DNA of 64,000 bases from an uncultured Prevotellaceae bacterium. GTDB lineage: Bacteria; Bacteroidota; Bacteroidia; Bacteroidales; Bacteroidaceae. This document shows positions 1 through 7,912 of the stretch, in pieces (the stretch's first letter is position 1; each line of letters starts with the position of its first letter). The position numbers and the translations under genes are program-made. The DNA lies in contig ONCH01000015.1 of assembly GCA_900316265.1 (NCBI GenBank), positions 1 through 64,000 on the forward strand, in the 5' to 3' direction. The notes below the pieces were generated by a model. It made no database searches, was not told the DNA's origin, and worked only from the letters and a program-made list of their open reading frames with translations.

Positions 1-1
1 C

Positions 2-340
2 GACAACAAGCCCACCATGCAACTCGTGGCGAACATGACCTATGGCTGCCTGATGCTCCTGGAGCCCGCCCGCCAAGTGGTCGGTCCCATCATCATCAAC
101 TCCGGCTACCGCAACCCTCGCGTCAACGCCCTCGTTGGTGGCGTCAAAAACTCGCAGCACCTCCTTGGCCAGGCTGCCGACATCCGCCCTCGCGACCCGC
201 AGCAGTTCTCTAAACTTGTGGACTTCCTCCGCGCCAATCCTTACACCGACCAACTCCTGACTGGCAACGGCTGGCTCCATATCTCCTGGAATCCCTTCGC
301 CCTACCCCGCCACTTCGTCAGAATCGGGTATTACAAATAG
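2..340 (+). CDS. M15-type peptidase (D-Ala-D-Ala carboxypeptidase-like), 5' end outside window
   Basis: The frame is open to the left edge, so only the C-terminal part (about 112 residues) is present. The zinc-site pattern of the M15 peptidases is visible: SQHLLGQAADI supplies the first His and the Asp (S-x-H-x3-G-x-A-x-D), and WLHISW near the end supplies the second His. Members of this family cleave D-Ala-D-Ala or related bonds in peptidoglycan stem peptides. In Bacteroidales, short versions like this are often phage- or mobile-element-derived lysis proteins rather than housekeeping enzymes. The missing left side prevents a choice here. The ATG at 17 is internal to the domain and is unlikely to be the true start. 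Confidence 0.8.
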   Translation, partial: DNKPTMQLVANMTYGCLMLLEPARQVVGPIIINSGYRNPRVNALVGGVKNSQHLLGQAADIRPRDPQQFSKLVDFLRANPYTDQLLTGNGWLHISWNPFALPRHFVRIGYYK

Positions 341-368
341 AAAAAGCGCTACATCAAGATATGAAAAA

Positions 369-390
369 AGCTGGCCACACGTGACCAGCT
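369..390 (-). terminator. Intrinsic terminator candidate
   Basis: AGCTGG/CCAGCT arms close a hairpin with a further short inner pairing. Read on the minus strand it is followed directly by six T. It lies about 150 bp beyond the stop of the minus-strand M13 peptidase gene and is the most likely end of that transcript. The plus-strand side has only a weak T-rich tail, so use by the M15 gene is less likely. Confidence 0.55.
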
Positions 391-537
391 CTGTATTTGA
401 GTGAAGGATTGCAACGCCACACTCTTTACCTTTAGGTAAGAGAAACCAAGCGGCAAGGTTGGGATCATGGGGTCGGTTCTTCTGATCATTCAAACGTCAT
501 CAGTAACTTTCTCATATTATGTCATTAAATATTCTCT

Positions 538-2460
538 TTACCAGATTCTGATTCTCTTCTCGGGTGCAAGATAGAGCTTGTCGGTGGGCTTCACGTCGAA
601 GAGGTCGTACCAGTCGTCGGTGTTTGTCACGACGCCGTTGACACGCTCGCGGAACAAGGAATGCACGTCCTTTGCGACACCTTTCGCCTCATTGCCAAGG
701 GTCCTGTTCTTAGCATGTTCAGCAGTCCATTTTCCTGACCAGAAATAGCCGTAGGCCTCATAGAATCGCTGCTTTTGCAGGCGGAGCTGGTCACCCGTGA
801 ATCCCTGCTTCTTCAGGTGCCTGATATAGCTGTCGTAGGCCAGGAAGAACCCACCGAGGTCGGCCACATTCTCGGCAACGGTATAGGCACCGTCGTTCTT
901 CAGACTGGTCTCAAAGGGCATGACATCTATCGAACTGTAGTAGTCGATGAGCTGCTGAGCACGTTTTGCAAACTCCTGGCTGTCAGCCTCGTTAGCCCAG
1001 AGTGTACCCCAATTGCCTACCTGATCGAATTTTGCGCCATCGGTATCGAAGCCGTGGATAATCTCGTGGCCCCAGGCCATCATGTTAGCGTAGTTATGGG
1101 CATCGTTCACGTTCGGGTCATAATTAGGAGACAGCATATAGGCCGGAAGGATGTTCATGTAGTTGCCAGAAGCTATATAGCAGGCATTGACAGTGGTCAG
1201 CGGCATAGTCAGGATTATTTGGTGGAAACTGGCCCTTTTGGTGGTCATACCTACCAGTTTGCGGTTCAGGTTCACCTTGGCACGGCGTAGCGCACGGATG
1301 TCGTCAAACAACGTCTGCTCCTGGCTAAGGTCTGCAATACCCTCATCGAACCACTCGTCGGGGGCGCCGATGTTGAACGTCATATTGTTGATTTTCTCGG
1401 TAGCGTTCTGCTTGGAGGCGTCGCTCATCCAATCGTACTGCTGGATGCGCTCGCGGAGTGTCTGACGCAGTTCCTCGGCATATCCCGCCATCAGCTTCTT
1501 CTGGTCGGCAGTGACGTAGGCCTGAGCAAAGGCACGCGACAACTCATATCTCAGGTATATAGAAAGGAATTTGTTGACGGCGTCCTTGCGGGTTGTTGAG
1601 ACTTTGGCCGCTGCGCTGTCATCGAAGTAAACGGCATCTTCTTCCAGCACTTCTTTCAGTTCCTTCTTCCATTCTTCGAGGCTCATATCCTGTGCTCCAA
1701 TCATCGCGTCTAACATCTGCCCAGCGCTTCCACTCAAAATAAAATCGGGAAAAGTATCGATGGTATACACATCGTCGAGCGAGATGCCCAGCGTATTGAA
1801 GAATGTAACCAGCATAGGCCATTTCTCGTTGTCAAAGCCACGTGTGGCAGCACCCTTCAGGGGACGTACACGAGCCAGCAGGTCGGCATTATTGGCCAGT
1901 TGCCACGACAGACTCTGCTTCGACCAGAGCTGAGCTGTATAGTCTTTTACTGCGTAAACATTCAGCGTGATGACCACTTTTCCGTCGTTGGCGAAGGTTA
2001 AAAGCTCAAAGGGAGTGCGATAACCCTCCTTATAAAGTTCGCCCAGCAACTTCCATGCCTCTTCCTTTGTGGTAACGGCGTTCACGCGGTCGATAGCGCT
2101 CTGCAATTGATCCTTTTGGGCCTTGATGGTTGCCGCGTCGGTCTTTTCTGCATCAGCCAGTATTTTCACCTTCGAGGGTAAAGTCAGGGCAGCCTCGCGC
2201 TTCTTCATCTCGTCGTCCAGTTTACCCATGAACAGTTTCTTGAACGGATTGGCTTCGTCGACTGTAGTATTGTTCCAATAGCCACCATTACAATACATGA
2301 AGAAGTCATCGCCCGGACGGACGCTTGCATCCCTGTTCGCATCGGCTTTAAACTCTTTGTTGTCTACTACCAGAGACGGGTTGTCACTGTTGTCTGAACA
2401 CGATGCTACACCGAGCACCATGGGCACCAGCAGCATCCAAAACTTAAAATTCATTTTCAT
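538..2460 (-). CDS. pepO: M13 family metallopeptidase (PepO/neprilysin-like lipoprotein)
   Basis: This is a zinc endopeptidase of the neprilysin family, 640 residues, near the usual 630-700. The zinc motif HEIIH lies at about residue 464, followed by the third ligand and catalytic Asp in ENVADLGG. The substrate-binding motif is present as NACYIASGN (commonly NAYY/NAFY). The N-terminus carries a lipoprotein signal: a hydrophobic stretch, then GVASC, so the protein is probably anchored in a membrane with the catalytic domain in the periplasm or outside. The frame runs up to a GTG at 2478. ATG at 2460 is preferred because it gives a compact signal peptide and sits 34 bases after a TAnnTTTG box. 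A further ATG at 2454 is possible. Substrates would be short peptides; none is indicated here. Confidence 0.92.
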   Translation of the reverse strand: MKMNFKFWMLLVPMVLGVASCSDNSDNPSLVVDNKEFKADANRDASVRPGDDFFMYCNGGYWNNTTVDEANPFKKLFMGKLDDEMKKREAALTLPSKVKILADAEKTDAATIKAQKDQLQSAIDRVNAVTTKEEAWKLLGELYKEGYRTPFELLTFANDGKVVITLNVYAVKDYTAQLWSKQSLSWQLANNADLLARVRPLKGAATRGFDNEKWPMLVTFFNTLGISLDDVYTIDTFPDFILSGSAGQMLDAMIGAQDMSLEEWKKELKEVLEEDAVYFDDSAAAKVSTTRKDAVNKFLSIYLRYELSRAFAQAYVTADQKKLMAGYAEELRQTLRERIQQYDWMSDASKQNATEKINNMTFNIGAPDEWFDEGIADLSQEQTLFDDIRALRRAKVNLNRKLVGMTTKRASFHQIILTMPLTTVNACYIASGNYMNILPAYMLSPNYDPNVNDAHNYANMMAWGHEIIHGFDTDGAKFDQVGNWGTLWANEADSQEFAKRAQQLIDYYSSIDVMPFETSLKNDGAYTVAENVADLGGFFLAYDSYIRHLKKQGFTGDQLRLQKQRFYEAYGYFWSGKWTAEHAKNRTLGNEAKGVAKDVHSLFRERVNGVVTNTDDWYDLFDVKPTDKLYLAPEKRIRIW

Positions 2461-2474
2461 ATTATTATATTGCT

Positions 2475-2651
2475 TCACTTTTTTATAACGGCTTCAAAAT
2501 TAGACAATCTCTTGCTGGCCTGCCCATTATGAATAAACAAACCTTGAACAGCATGGAAACAAGCATAATAGTAGCGATTCGCTGCCAGGTCCCATTGCTG
2601 CAAACCTCTTACCATTTCCGCCTGATCCAAAAAGCGGTTGGCCTTTTCCAT
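2475..2651 (-). pseudogene. Remnant of a HEPN-domain gene
   Basis: A 58-codon minus-strand frame encodes a clear piece of a HEPN domain: helix one (ANRFLDQAEMVRG), then AANRYYYACFHAV, which contains the R-x(6)-H ribonuclease motif, then GLFIHNGQASK. In this family the next residues are normally T-H-x-G-V followed by about 60 more; here the frame runs into RLSNFEAVIKK and stops. Family-like residues (EPLKLQ) continue upstream of the ATG, so the N-terminus is also damaged. It begins 35 bases after the YafQ-like toxin stop on the same strand, so it may be transcribed with that toxin-antitoxin pair. The promoter of the M13 peptidase gene lies inside this remnant. Identification rests on motif reading only. 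Confidence 0.7.
2495..2502 (-). promoter_or_regulatory. -7 promoter box of the M13 peptidase gene
   Basis: TAATTTTG on the minus strand fits the Bacteroidetes TAnnTTTG element and lies 34 bases upstream of the chosen ATG (2460). No TTTG is found at the expected upstream distance, so the assignment is tentative. Confidence 0.45.
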
Positions 2652-2686
2652 CTGCAGTTTTAAGGGTTCAACAATTATATATATTA

Positions 2687-2962
2687 TTACTTAAACAAGT
2701 CGGAATGGGTGCCAGTATTGAGCATCAACAATTCCAACACATCGTCATATTGTTTCCATATCAGCAGCCAGTCTGGCTTGATGTGACACTCCCACTGACC
2801 TTCACGACTGCCATGAAGCATATGGGGACGGTATTGGGCAGGGAGTTTCCCGTCACGTTCCAATAATTTGATGACCTCACGGAAATCATCCATGGGGTAA
2901 CCACGCTTGATGCAACGATTCAGATCCTTCTCAAATTGATGAGTGGTATTAATCTTGTACAT
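2687..2962 (-). CDS. YafQ/RelE-type mRNA interferase toxin
   Basis: A 91-residue protein with the compact RelE/YafQ fold pattern: N-terminal FEKDLNRCIKRG, a central helix (FREVIKLLERDG), the LHGSREGQWECHIKPDWLLIWK strand pair, and a C-terminal LMLNTGTHSDLF. The conserved His of the HxL-G-x-W stretch and the ECHI-x-PDWLLI block are characteristic of YafQ-like toxins, which cut mRNA on the ribosome. Its ATG overlaps the stop codon of the upstream antitoxin gene by one base (TGATG), the translational coupling usual for type II pairs. Cytoplasmic. The family call is good; cleavage specificity cannot be read. Confidence 0.88.
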   Translation of the reverse strand: MYKINTTHQFEKDLNRCIKRGYPMDDFREVIKLLERDGKLPAQYRPHMLHGSREGQWECHIKPDWLLIWKQYDDVLELLMLNTGTHSDLFK

Positions 2963-3192
2963 CAGATTCCCATCTTCTTAAAGAATTCCTCGCTGCTCTC
3001 GTATGAGTTCACTCGTCCTTCCTTGGCATCGAGCAAAGATTGTTCGTAACGCGAAAGACGACGACGGCGAGCTGCTGGCTTATCTGCAGGCTTGGCCGTA
3101 CTAACCTTTTCCACTCCCACCAGCGACTTGACAATGCGTCGGATGTTGGGGAGATAGGACTGGTCCTTCAATGTTATCACCAATTGTGTCAT
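2962..3192 (-). CDS. Antitoxin of a YafQ-type pair
   Basis: A 76-residue protein with a short beta-rich N-terminus (QLVITLKDQSYLPNIRRIVKSLVGVEKV) followed by a basic linker (KPAARRRRLSRYEQ) and an acidic/polar C-terminal segment (VNSYESSEEFFKKMGI) that would wrap the toxin. Its position immediately upstream of, and coupled to, the YafQ-like gene supports the role. In such pairs the antitoxin usually represses its own promoter. A bipartite promoter and an unusually structured leader lie directly upstream. The exact antitoxin family is not certain. Confidence 0.75.
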   Translation of the reverse strand: MTQLVITLKDQSYLPNIRRIVKSLVGVEKVSTAKPADKPAARRRRLSRYEQSLLDAKEGRVNSYESSEEFFKKMGI

Positions 3193-3214
3193 ATCTTGCT
3201 AATTTTTTGTTTCT

Positions 3215-3298
3215 GCTTGCAAGGACGGTGCAAGCCGAATGCAATCGAGCTCGCTCGAATTACTGAGGCGCCGCCCGTTCTCGCACGCTTTCGAGTGC
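3215..3298 (-). other. Structured leader of the toxin-antitoxin operon
   Basis: The roughly 105-base leader between promoter and antitoxin ATG holds three inverted repeats: GCTTGC/GCAAGC (3215-3235), TCGAGC-TC-GCTCGA (3245-3258), and GCAC/GTGC (3283-3298), plus a GGCGCC core at about 3268. It is GC-rich, unlike neighbouring spacers. It could form stacked RNA hairpins or hold operator sites; no function can be assigned. Confidence 0.5.
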
Positions 3299-3329
3299 AA
3301 ATATAAGGACTTTTTCCAAGACTTCCAAA
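3298..3329 (-). promoter_or_regulatory. Promoter of the toxin-antitoxin operon
   Basis: On the minus strand, TTTG (plus 3326-3329), 20 bp spacer, TATATTTG (plus 3298-3305). This matches the Bacteroidetes -33/-7 arrangement exactly. Confidence 0.75.
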
Positions 3330-3337
3330 TTTTTCTG

Positions 3338-4078
3338 CTACTTTCTGCGGCGCTTGGGCGCTACCGGTTGGGGCTTCTTAGGTGCTGGCTTGGGTGCGAA
3401 CGGGTCGACGACGGCGGTGGCACGAAGGATGCGGACATCGGCCAGGGGGCGGTGGTTCTTGTCGGTAGCCATCTGCTGAATCTTATCGACGACATCGAGG
3501 CCCTGCAGGACTTCACCAAAGACAGTATATTGACCGTCGAGGTGGGGTGTGCCGCCTTGGGTCTTATAGACTTCTATCATCTCTGGTGTCAGCTTGACGC
3601 GCCCTTTGGTGAGTGTGTCGAGACGGTCTTGGATGCGCCAAATACTAGGGTCGTCCATCTGGCGTCCCCAGACAATATAGAACTGGCAGGCGGCAGAGCG
3701 CATCTCCGGATTGACGTCATCGGGCTCGCGGGCTGCGGCTAAGACACCGCGACGATGGAAGATTTGCGGCAGGCGGAACTCTGGCTCGATGGTATAGTCG
3801 AGGTCGCCCGTACCCAACAGCTGGCCGGGCTGGGCATGCTTGCTGTTCAGATCGCCGCCCTGAATCATGAAGTCCTTGACGACACGATGGAAAAGCAAGG
3901 AATCGTAGACGTGCATGCGGACGAGCTTCAGGAAATTGTCGCGGTGCAGGGGTGTCTCGTTATAGAGGGCCAGACGGATGTTGCCCTCGGTAGTCTCCAA
4001 CAAGACCTCAGCGCGCTCTTGTGCGAGTGCAAAAGTGCTGCTCATCAGCAGTAGTAGAAGGATGATTTTCTGTTTCAT
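3338..4078 (-). CDS. Exported cyclophilin-type peptidyl-prolyl isomerase
   Basis: 246 residues. A signal peptide (MKQKIILLLLLMSSTFALAQ) is followed by a cyclophilin domain with the active-site strand FHRVVKDFMIQGGD and the later block QYTVFGEVLQGLDVV. The enzyme would speed prolyl isomerisation of proteins folding in the periplasm. An internal expansion (about residues 150-180, with KLTPEMIEVYKTQGG) and a lysine/proline-rich C-terminal tail (PKPAPKKPQPVAPKRRRK) are additions to the core domain. The -7 box ends only four bases before the ATG, which suggests a leaderless mRNA. It is divergent from pgi. Confidence 0.9.
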   Translation of the reverse strand: MKQKIILLLLLMSSTFALAQERAEVLLETTEGNIRLALYNETPLHRDNFLKLVRMHVYDSLLFHRVVKDFMIQGGDLNSKHAQPGQLLGTGDLDYTIEPEFRLPQIFHRRGVLAAAREPDDVNPEMRSAACQFYIVWGRQMDDPSIWRIQDRLDTLTKGRVKLTPEMIEVYKTQGGTPHLDGQYTVFGEVLQGLDVVDKIQQMATDKNHRPLADVRILRATAVVDPFAPKPAPKKPQPVAPKRRRK

Positions 4079-4082
4079 TCCG

Positions 4083-4090
4083 CAAAAATA
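4083..4090 (-). promoter_or_regulatory. -7 box of the cyclophilin gene
   Basis: TATTTTTG on the minus strand, four bases before the ATG at 4078. No TTTG lies at the usual upstream spacing. Confidence 0.55.
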
Positions 4091-4166
4091 ATAAATATTT
4101 CTGAATAATCCACACTTCTTGCAAGAAAAAACGGCGGCAGATGGTGGTCAATTCAAAAAAAAGTCG

Positions 4167-4174
4167 TATCTTTG
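4167..4174 (+). promoter_or_regulatory. -7 box of pgi
   Basis: TATCTTTG lies 48 bases before the pgi ATG. It faces away from the cyclophilin box, so the roughly 145-bp gap is a divergent promoter region. Confidence 0.6.
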
Positions 4175-4222
4175 CGGACAGTGACAAAAAACATAACTAA
4201 AATAAACACTAAAAGTAGTATT

Positions 4223-5575
4223 ATGAGCAACATCAAACTTGACATCACGAAGGCTGCCTGCTTCCTGGAGGCTGGCGCAGTGAAGGCTTTTGAGCCAAAG
4301 GTAAAAGCCGCACAAGAGGCTTTGGAAAAGGGTACATGTCCGGGTAACGACTTCCTGGGTTGGCTGCATCTGCCCACAGAGATCACACCTGCATTCCTCG
4401 ACGAGATTGCAGCCTGCGCAAAGGTGCTCCGCGAGAACTGCGAGGCTGTAGTAGTGGCCGGTATCGGTGGTTCGTATCTGGGTGCCCGTGCCGTCATCGA
4501 GGCATTGAGCAACTCGTTCGGCTGGCTGGTTAAGGACCAGAAGAACCCCACCATCCTCTTTGCTGGCAACAACATCGGTGAGGACTACCTCTTCGAGCTG
4601 ACAGAATACCTAAAGGACAAGAAGTTTGGCGTTATCAATATCTCAAAGAGTGGTACCACCACCGAGACTGCTTTGACCTTCCGTCTGCTGAAGAAGCAGT
4701 GCGAGGCTCAGCGCGGCAAGGAAGAGGCCAAGAAGGTGATTGTAGCTGTTACCGATGCCAAGCGCGGTGCTGCCCGCACCTGTGCTGACAAGGAGGGTTA
4801 CAAGAGCTTCATCATTCCCGACAACGTGGGCGGCCGCTTCTCTGTGCTCACTCCCGTAGGTCTGCTGCCCATTGCCTGCGCTGGTTTCGACATCAAGCAG
4901 TTGGTAGGTGGTGCTCAGGATATGGAGAAGGCTTGCGCCCCCAGTGTGCCCTTCGAGGAGAATCCTGCCGCCCAGTATGCTGCCGTGCGTAACGGTCTGT
5001 ACCAGAACGGTAAGAAGATTGAGATTATGGTGAACTACCAGCCTAAGCTGCACTTCTTCTCAGAGTGGTGGAAGCAGCTGTACGGCGAGTCGGAGGGTAA
5101 GGACAAGAAGGGTATCTTCCCTGCTAGCGTAGATTTCACCACCGACCTGCACTCTATGGGTCAGTGGATTCAGGACGGCGAGCGCACCATCTTCGAGACC
5201 GTGCTTTCTGTAGAGGAGCCTGAGAAGAAGCTGCTGTTCCCTGAGGACGAGGAGAACCTGGACGGTCTGAACTTCCTCGCTGGCAAGCGCGTGGATGAGG
5301 TGAACAAGATGGCTGAGCTGGGTACCCGTCTGGCACACGTCGACGGTGGCGTGCCCAACATCCGCATCAGCGTTCCCAAGCTGAACGAGTACTACATCGG
5401 ACAGCTCATCTACTTCTTCGAGATTGCCTGCGGTATCAGCGGCAACGTGCTGGGTGTGAACCCATTCAACCAGCCTGGCGTAGAGGCTTACAAGAAGAAC
5501 ATGTTCGCCCTGCTGGCTAAGCCCGGCTACGAGGCAGAGACCAAAGCTATCCGCGAGCGCATTGCAAATGAATAA
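4223..5575 (+). CDS. pgi: Glucose-6-phosphate isomerase
   Basis: 450 residues, the length of the short bacterial Pgi type. The enzyme interconverts glucose 6-phosphate and fructose 6-phosphate in glycolysis. Visible family blocks are the sugar-phosphate-binding [25 protein letters not shown], the [14 protein letters not shown] signature, and the C-terminal [16 protein letters not shown] with its catalytic lysine region. The start is ATG at 4223 ([13 protein letters not shown]); the frame extends upstream only into the -7 box, so earlier starts are not credible. The last bases overlap the start of a HAD phosphatase gene, so the two are translated from one message. Confidence 0.97.
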   Translation: MSNIKLDITKAACFLEAGAVKAFEPKVKAAQEALEKGTCPGNDFLGWLHLPTEITPAFLDEIAACAKVLRENCEAVVVAGIGGSYLGARAVIEALSNSFGWLVKDQKNPTILFAGNNIGEDYLFELTEYLKDKKFGVINISKSGTTTETALTFRLLKKQCEAQRGKEEAKKVIVAVTDAKRGAARTCADKEGYKSFIIPDNVGGRFSVLTPVGLLPIACAGFDIKQLVGGAQDMEKACAPSVPFEENPAAQYAAVRNGLYQNGKKIEIMVNYQPKLHFFSEWWKQLYGESEGKDKKGIFPASVDFTTDLHSMGQWIQDGERTIFETVLSVEEPEKKLLFPEDEENLDGLNFLAGKRVDEVNKMAELGTRLAHVDGGVPNIRISVPKLNEYYIGQLIYFFEIACGISGNVLGVNPFNQPGVEAYKKNMFALLAKPGYEAETKAIRERIANE

Positions 5576-6299
5576 AGCCATTGAGCAATACTTAGGAAGA
5601 CACGGCTTCGGGCAATTCAGCCCGAAAGCCGTGCTTTTCGATATGGATGGTGTCATCTACGACTCCATGAAGAATCATGCCATTAGCTGGCACGAGGCAA
5701 TGGACAGCTACGGACTGGACATGCCACTGAGTGGCGCTTACGAGTATGAGGGCATGCGGGGCGTAGAAACCATCAAAGTGCTGACCCAGCAACAATGGGG
5801 CAAGGCCGTCGGCGACGAAGAGGCCAAGGAAATGTATCTGCACAAGTCGCGCCTGTTTGCCGAACACTGTCAGCAGACGCCGGCACAAATCATGCCTGGC
5901 ATCAAGGAACTGATGCAGCAAATCAAGGACTGCGGAATGAAAATCTGTGTGGTTACGGGCAGTGGTCAGCACACATTATTAGACAAGCTGTTGGCCGACT
6001 TTCCCGGTCTGCTGAGCGAAGAACTGATGGTGACAGCCTTCGACGTCACACACGGAAAGCCCAACCCCGAACCATATATAATAGGAATGCGCAAGTGTGA
6101 GGTGCAACCGTGGGAGGCCATCGTCGTAGAGAATGCCCCCTTGGGCGTGCGGGCTGCACATGCCGCCCACTGCTTCACCATTGCCGTGAATACTGGTCCC
6201 CTACCCGACGATATGCTCCTGCGTGAGGGGGCTGACCTTATCTATCCGAAAATGACTGCGCTGAGCGAAGATTTTAAACGTCTTCGTCCTCGTCAGTAG
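5568..6299 (+). CDS. HAD family hydrolase, beta-phosphoglucomutase-like
   Basis: 243 residues. HAD motif I is [12 protein letters not shown], motif II VVTGSGQ, the lysine of motif III is in [10 protein letters not shown], and motif IV is [12 protein letters not shown]. The helical cap between motifs I and II places it in the beta-phosphoglucomutase/phosphatase-like subgroup. Start is ATG at 5568, whose first bases overlap the pgi stop by eight; an upstream in-frame TTG is not needed. The coupling with pgi suggests a role in hexose phosphate metabolism, either interconversion or dephosphorylation of a sugar phosphate, but the substrate cannot be read. Its 3' end overlaps the convergent DUF4738 gene by 26 bases. 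Confidence 0.88.
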   Translation: MNKAIEQYLGRHGFGQFSPKAVLFDMDGVIYDSMKNHAISWHEAMDSYGLDMPLSGAYEYEGMRGVETIKVLTQQQWGKAVGDEEAKEMYLHKSRLFAEHCQQTPAQIMPGIKELMQQIKDCGMKICVVTGSGQHTLLDKLLADFPGLLSEELMVTAFDVTHGKPNPEPYIIGMRKCEVQPWEAIVVENAPLGVRAAHAAHCFTIAVNTGPLPDDMLLREGADLIYPKMTALSEDFKRLRPRQ

Positions 6300-6858
6300 C
6301 CTGCTGGGCTGGTTTATCCTGATCTTCGGGAGTAGAGTCCATCTGGGTATCGCGTTTGATATCCAGCACACCCATGCGCGACAGGCGGAACACCAGCGGA
6401 ATATACTCATCGCTCTGTGGATGGCCCACGCTGGCACCGAACACCAGCCAGTCGCCATCGGCCTTGTCGAAGACCAAGCCCTCGAAGACACCCGTCTTGT
6501 TGAAATCGTCGTCCAGATACTGCGTCAGCGCCTTCTTCGTAAATGTGCGATTATAGAAGACAGAGCCATCCTGGCGCGAAACAGTCAGGCGGAACACGTT
6601 ATCAACAAACTTCTGACCCGTCTCGTCCTTCACCATCGGCAGGGAGTCGCTGGGCTGGCGACTGACGGAAACGAAATATTTCTTGCCAATCCACGACACC
6701 TCCTTCTCATCGAGATAGGGCTGCATGCGAATAGGGTCTTTGGGCTGCACCTTGACAATACGCGGCGCAATAATATCTTCACTCTTCTTCTTTCCTCCAC
6801 AAGCGACCAGCATGACTGCCATACCGGCCAAAAGGAGCATTGATACTTTCTGTTTCAT
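6274..6858 (-). CDS. DUF4738-type lipoprotein
   Basis: 194 residues starting with a lipoprotein signal peptide (MKQKVSMLLLAGMAVMLVAC, lipobox LVAC). The rest resembles the DUF4738 family of Bacteroidales: WIGKKYFVSVSRQPSDSLP, then VFRLTVSRQDGSVFYNRTFTKKAL, GVFEGLVFDKADGDWLVFGASVGHPQSDEYIPLVFRLS. The C-terminus is acidic and low-complexity ([19 protein letters not shown]). Function unknown; it is likely anchored in an outer or inner membrane facing the periplasm. The 3' ends of this gene and the HAD gene overlap convergently, so antisense pairing of the two transcripts is possible. Confidence 0.8.
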   Translation of the reverse strand: MKQKVSMLLLAGMAVMLVACGGKKKSEDIIAPRIVKVQPKDPIRMQPYLDEKEVSWIGKKYFVSVSRQPSDSLPMVKDETGQKFVDNVFRLTVSRQDGSVFYNRTFTKKALTQYLDDDFNKTGVFEGLVFDKADGDWLVFGASVGHPQSDEYIPLVFRLSRMGVLDIKRDTQMDSTPEDQDKPAQQATDEDEDV

Positions 6859-6878
6859 AACGATTAAAAATGATGTTG

Positions 6879-6886
6879 CAAAAGTA
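6879..6886 (-). promoter_or_regulatory. -7 box of the DUF4738 gene
   Basis: TACTTTTG on the minus strand, 20 bases before the ATG at 6858. Confidence 0.55.
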
Positions 6887-6889
6887 ATA

Positions 6890-7146
6890 AAAAACTACGA
6901 AATGTGCAAGGAAATGGCCTAAAAATAGACGCTCCGCCTATTCAGCGGAGCATCCATAAGTCGTCCTGATGTCTTTTTGCCAAGACTTGTTACCCACATG
7001 AGAAGGCACGCTTGCCATTAAAAAAACACTATGTTAACCTAAATCACTATGATGTTTTCAGTAAATATATAATAAATGTTTTTGTGTGGTTACTGTTCTT
7101 TTGACGCAAATAACCAGAAAAAGTTTAAGACATTCGTATTAATTAA
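6890..7146. other. Intergenic region with possible structured RNA or terminator
   Basis: No protein frame is convincing in these roughly 257 bases. A perfect 7-bp hairpin (6931-6951, GCTCCGC/GCGGAGC) is followed on the minus strand by a T-rich run, as in a terminator. Further pairings are possible between 6913-6918 and 7014-7019 and between 6956-6962 and 6984-6990, with an alternative small hairpin at 7005-7016. The right part (7020-7140) is AT-rich and featureless. It could be the far end of the trmO transcript or a small RNA; I did not recognise a family. Confidence 0.35.
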
Positions 7147-7812
7147 CTACTTTTCCCATCCGTCGATAAATAACGTGCGGTCAACGACATGAAAACGAAT
7201 ATCGTAACCCATAAAGGGCATACCGTATTGGCGTGAGGCATCTTGCTGATAGTGAGGACGGGGATCGAGCGCCAGCGTTTGGCGCAGCACTTCTAAGTCA
7301 GCCGACTGAAACAGCTGATGCAATTCCTCTGGCATCACCACTTCCAACTGCTGCCACTGGTGGTTATCGGTGAATCCGCCACGCGCCTCAGGATGACTGT
7401 CGGCATAAGGCAGATAGGGCTTGATGTCGTAGATGGGCGTGCCATCCATCAAGTCGCCACCCAACACCTCTATCGTCATGTACTCCATATCGATGCTGGC
7501 GATGCGTACAGACGAAAGACCCAGATTGTTGGGACGAAACGGCGAGCGCGAAGCCCATACCCCTACCCGCTGGTTGCCACCCAGCAATGGCGGGCGCACA
7601 GTGGGATGTTTCTGGGCATTCACATTCTCAGAGAATCCCCATATAAGCCAGAGGTAGTCGTAGGCCTCCAGTCCACGCAACGCCTCGACTTGGCGGTATT
7701 TCGCCACAAACTCTATCCGTCCGCGCAGTTCGCTGACAATACCACTCTGACGCGGAACACCGAACTTGCTGGTCAGCGGAGAGCGAAAATATGCTATCGG
7801 TTCAATATTCAT
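7147..7812 (-). CDS. trmO: tRNA (t6A37) methyltransferase TrmO
   Basis: 221 residues with the TrmO/TsaA (UPF0066) fold: IAYFRSPLTSKFGVPRQSGIV, the core LRGLEAYDYLWLIWGFSENV, the RSPFRPNNLGLSSVRI signature and GGDLMDGTPIYDIKPYLPYAD. TrmO transfers a methyl group from S-adenosylmethionine to the N6 of threonylcarbamoyladenosine in ANN-decoding tRNAs. The C-terminal extension (DPRPHYQQDASRQYGMPFMGYDIRF) is the usual small second domain. Start ATG at 7812 is just four bases after a TATTTTTG box, suggesting a leaderless message. Divergent from the AI-2E-type permease. Confidence 0.93.
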   Translation of the reverse strand: MNIEPIAYFRSPLTSKFGVPRQSGIVSELRGRIEFVAKYRQVEALRGLEAYDYLWLIWGFSENVNAQKHPTVRPPLLGGNQRVGVWASRSPFRPNNLGLSSVRIASIDMEYMTIEVLGGDLMDGTPIYDIKPYLPYADSHPEARGGFTDNHQWQQLEVVMPEELHQLFQSADLEVLRQTLALDPRPHYQQDASRQYGMPFMGYDIRFHVVDRTLFIDGWEK

Positions 7813-7816
7813 ACTG

Positions 7817-7824
7817 CAAAAATA
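7817..7824 (-). promoter_or_regulatory. -7 box of trmO
   Basis: TATTTTTG on the minus strand, four bases before the start codon. Confidence 0.55.
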
Positions 7825-7861
7825 ATAAATAAATATGAATTTGCGGTGTGAATAACCAAAT

Positions 7862-7903
7862 AATTATGCATTATGCACCATAAATTATGAATTATTTATT
7901 ATC
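7862..7903. repeat. Degenerate 7-bp repeats (AATTATG type)
   Basis: AATTATG recurs with variants at a 7-base step through the divergent trmO/permease gap, ending inside the permease promoter. It is one of about ten such arrays in the window. Confidence 0.5.
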
Positions 7904-7907
7904 TTTG
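7900..7907 (+). promoter_or_regulatory. -7 box of the AI-2E-type permease gene
   Basis: TATCTTTG, five bases before the ATG at 7913; a leaderless start is likely. Confidence 0.6.
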
Positions 7908-7912
7908 CACCC

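Noticed and set aside
302-489. Minus-strand frame of about 60 codons beside the M15 gene
   Set aside because: Only a TTG or an internal ATG start, overlaps the M15 gene end and contains the terminator hairpin; the product resembles nothing I know.
4643-5053. Long antisense frames over pgi
   Set aside because: They mirror codon bias of the strongly coding opposite strand; no start signals or family motifs.
6890-7040. 6S RNA or another named RNA family
   Set aside because: Some stems are possible but none of the sequence signatures I know for 6S, SRP, RNase P or tmRNA is present.
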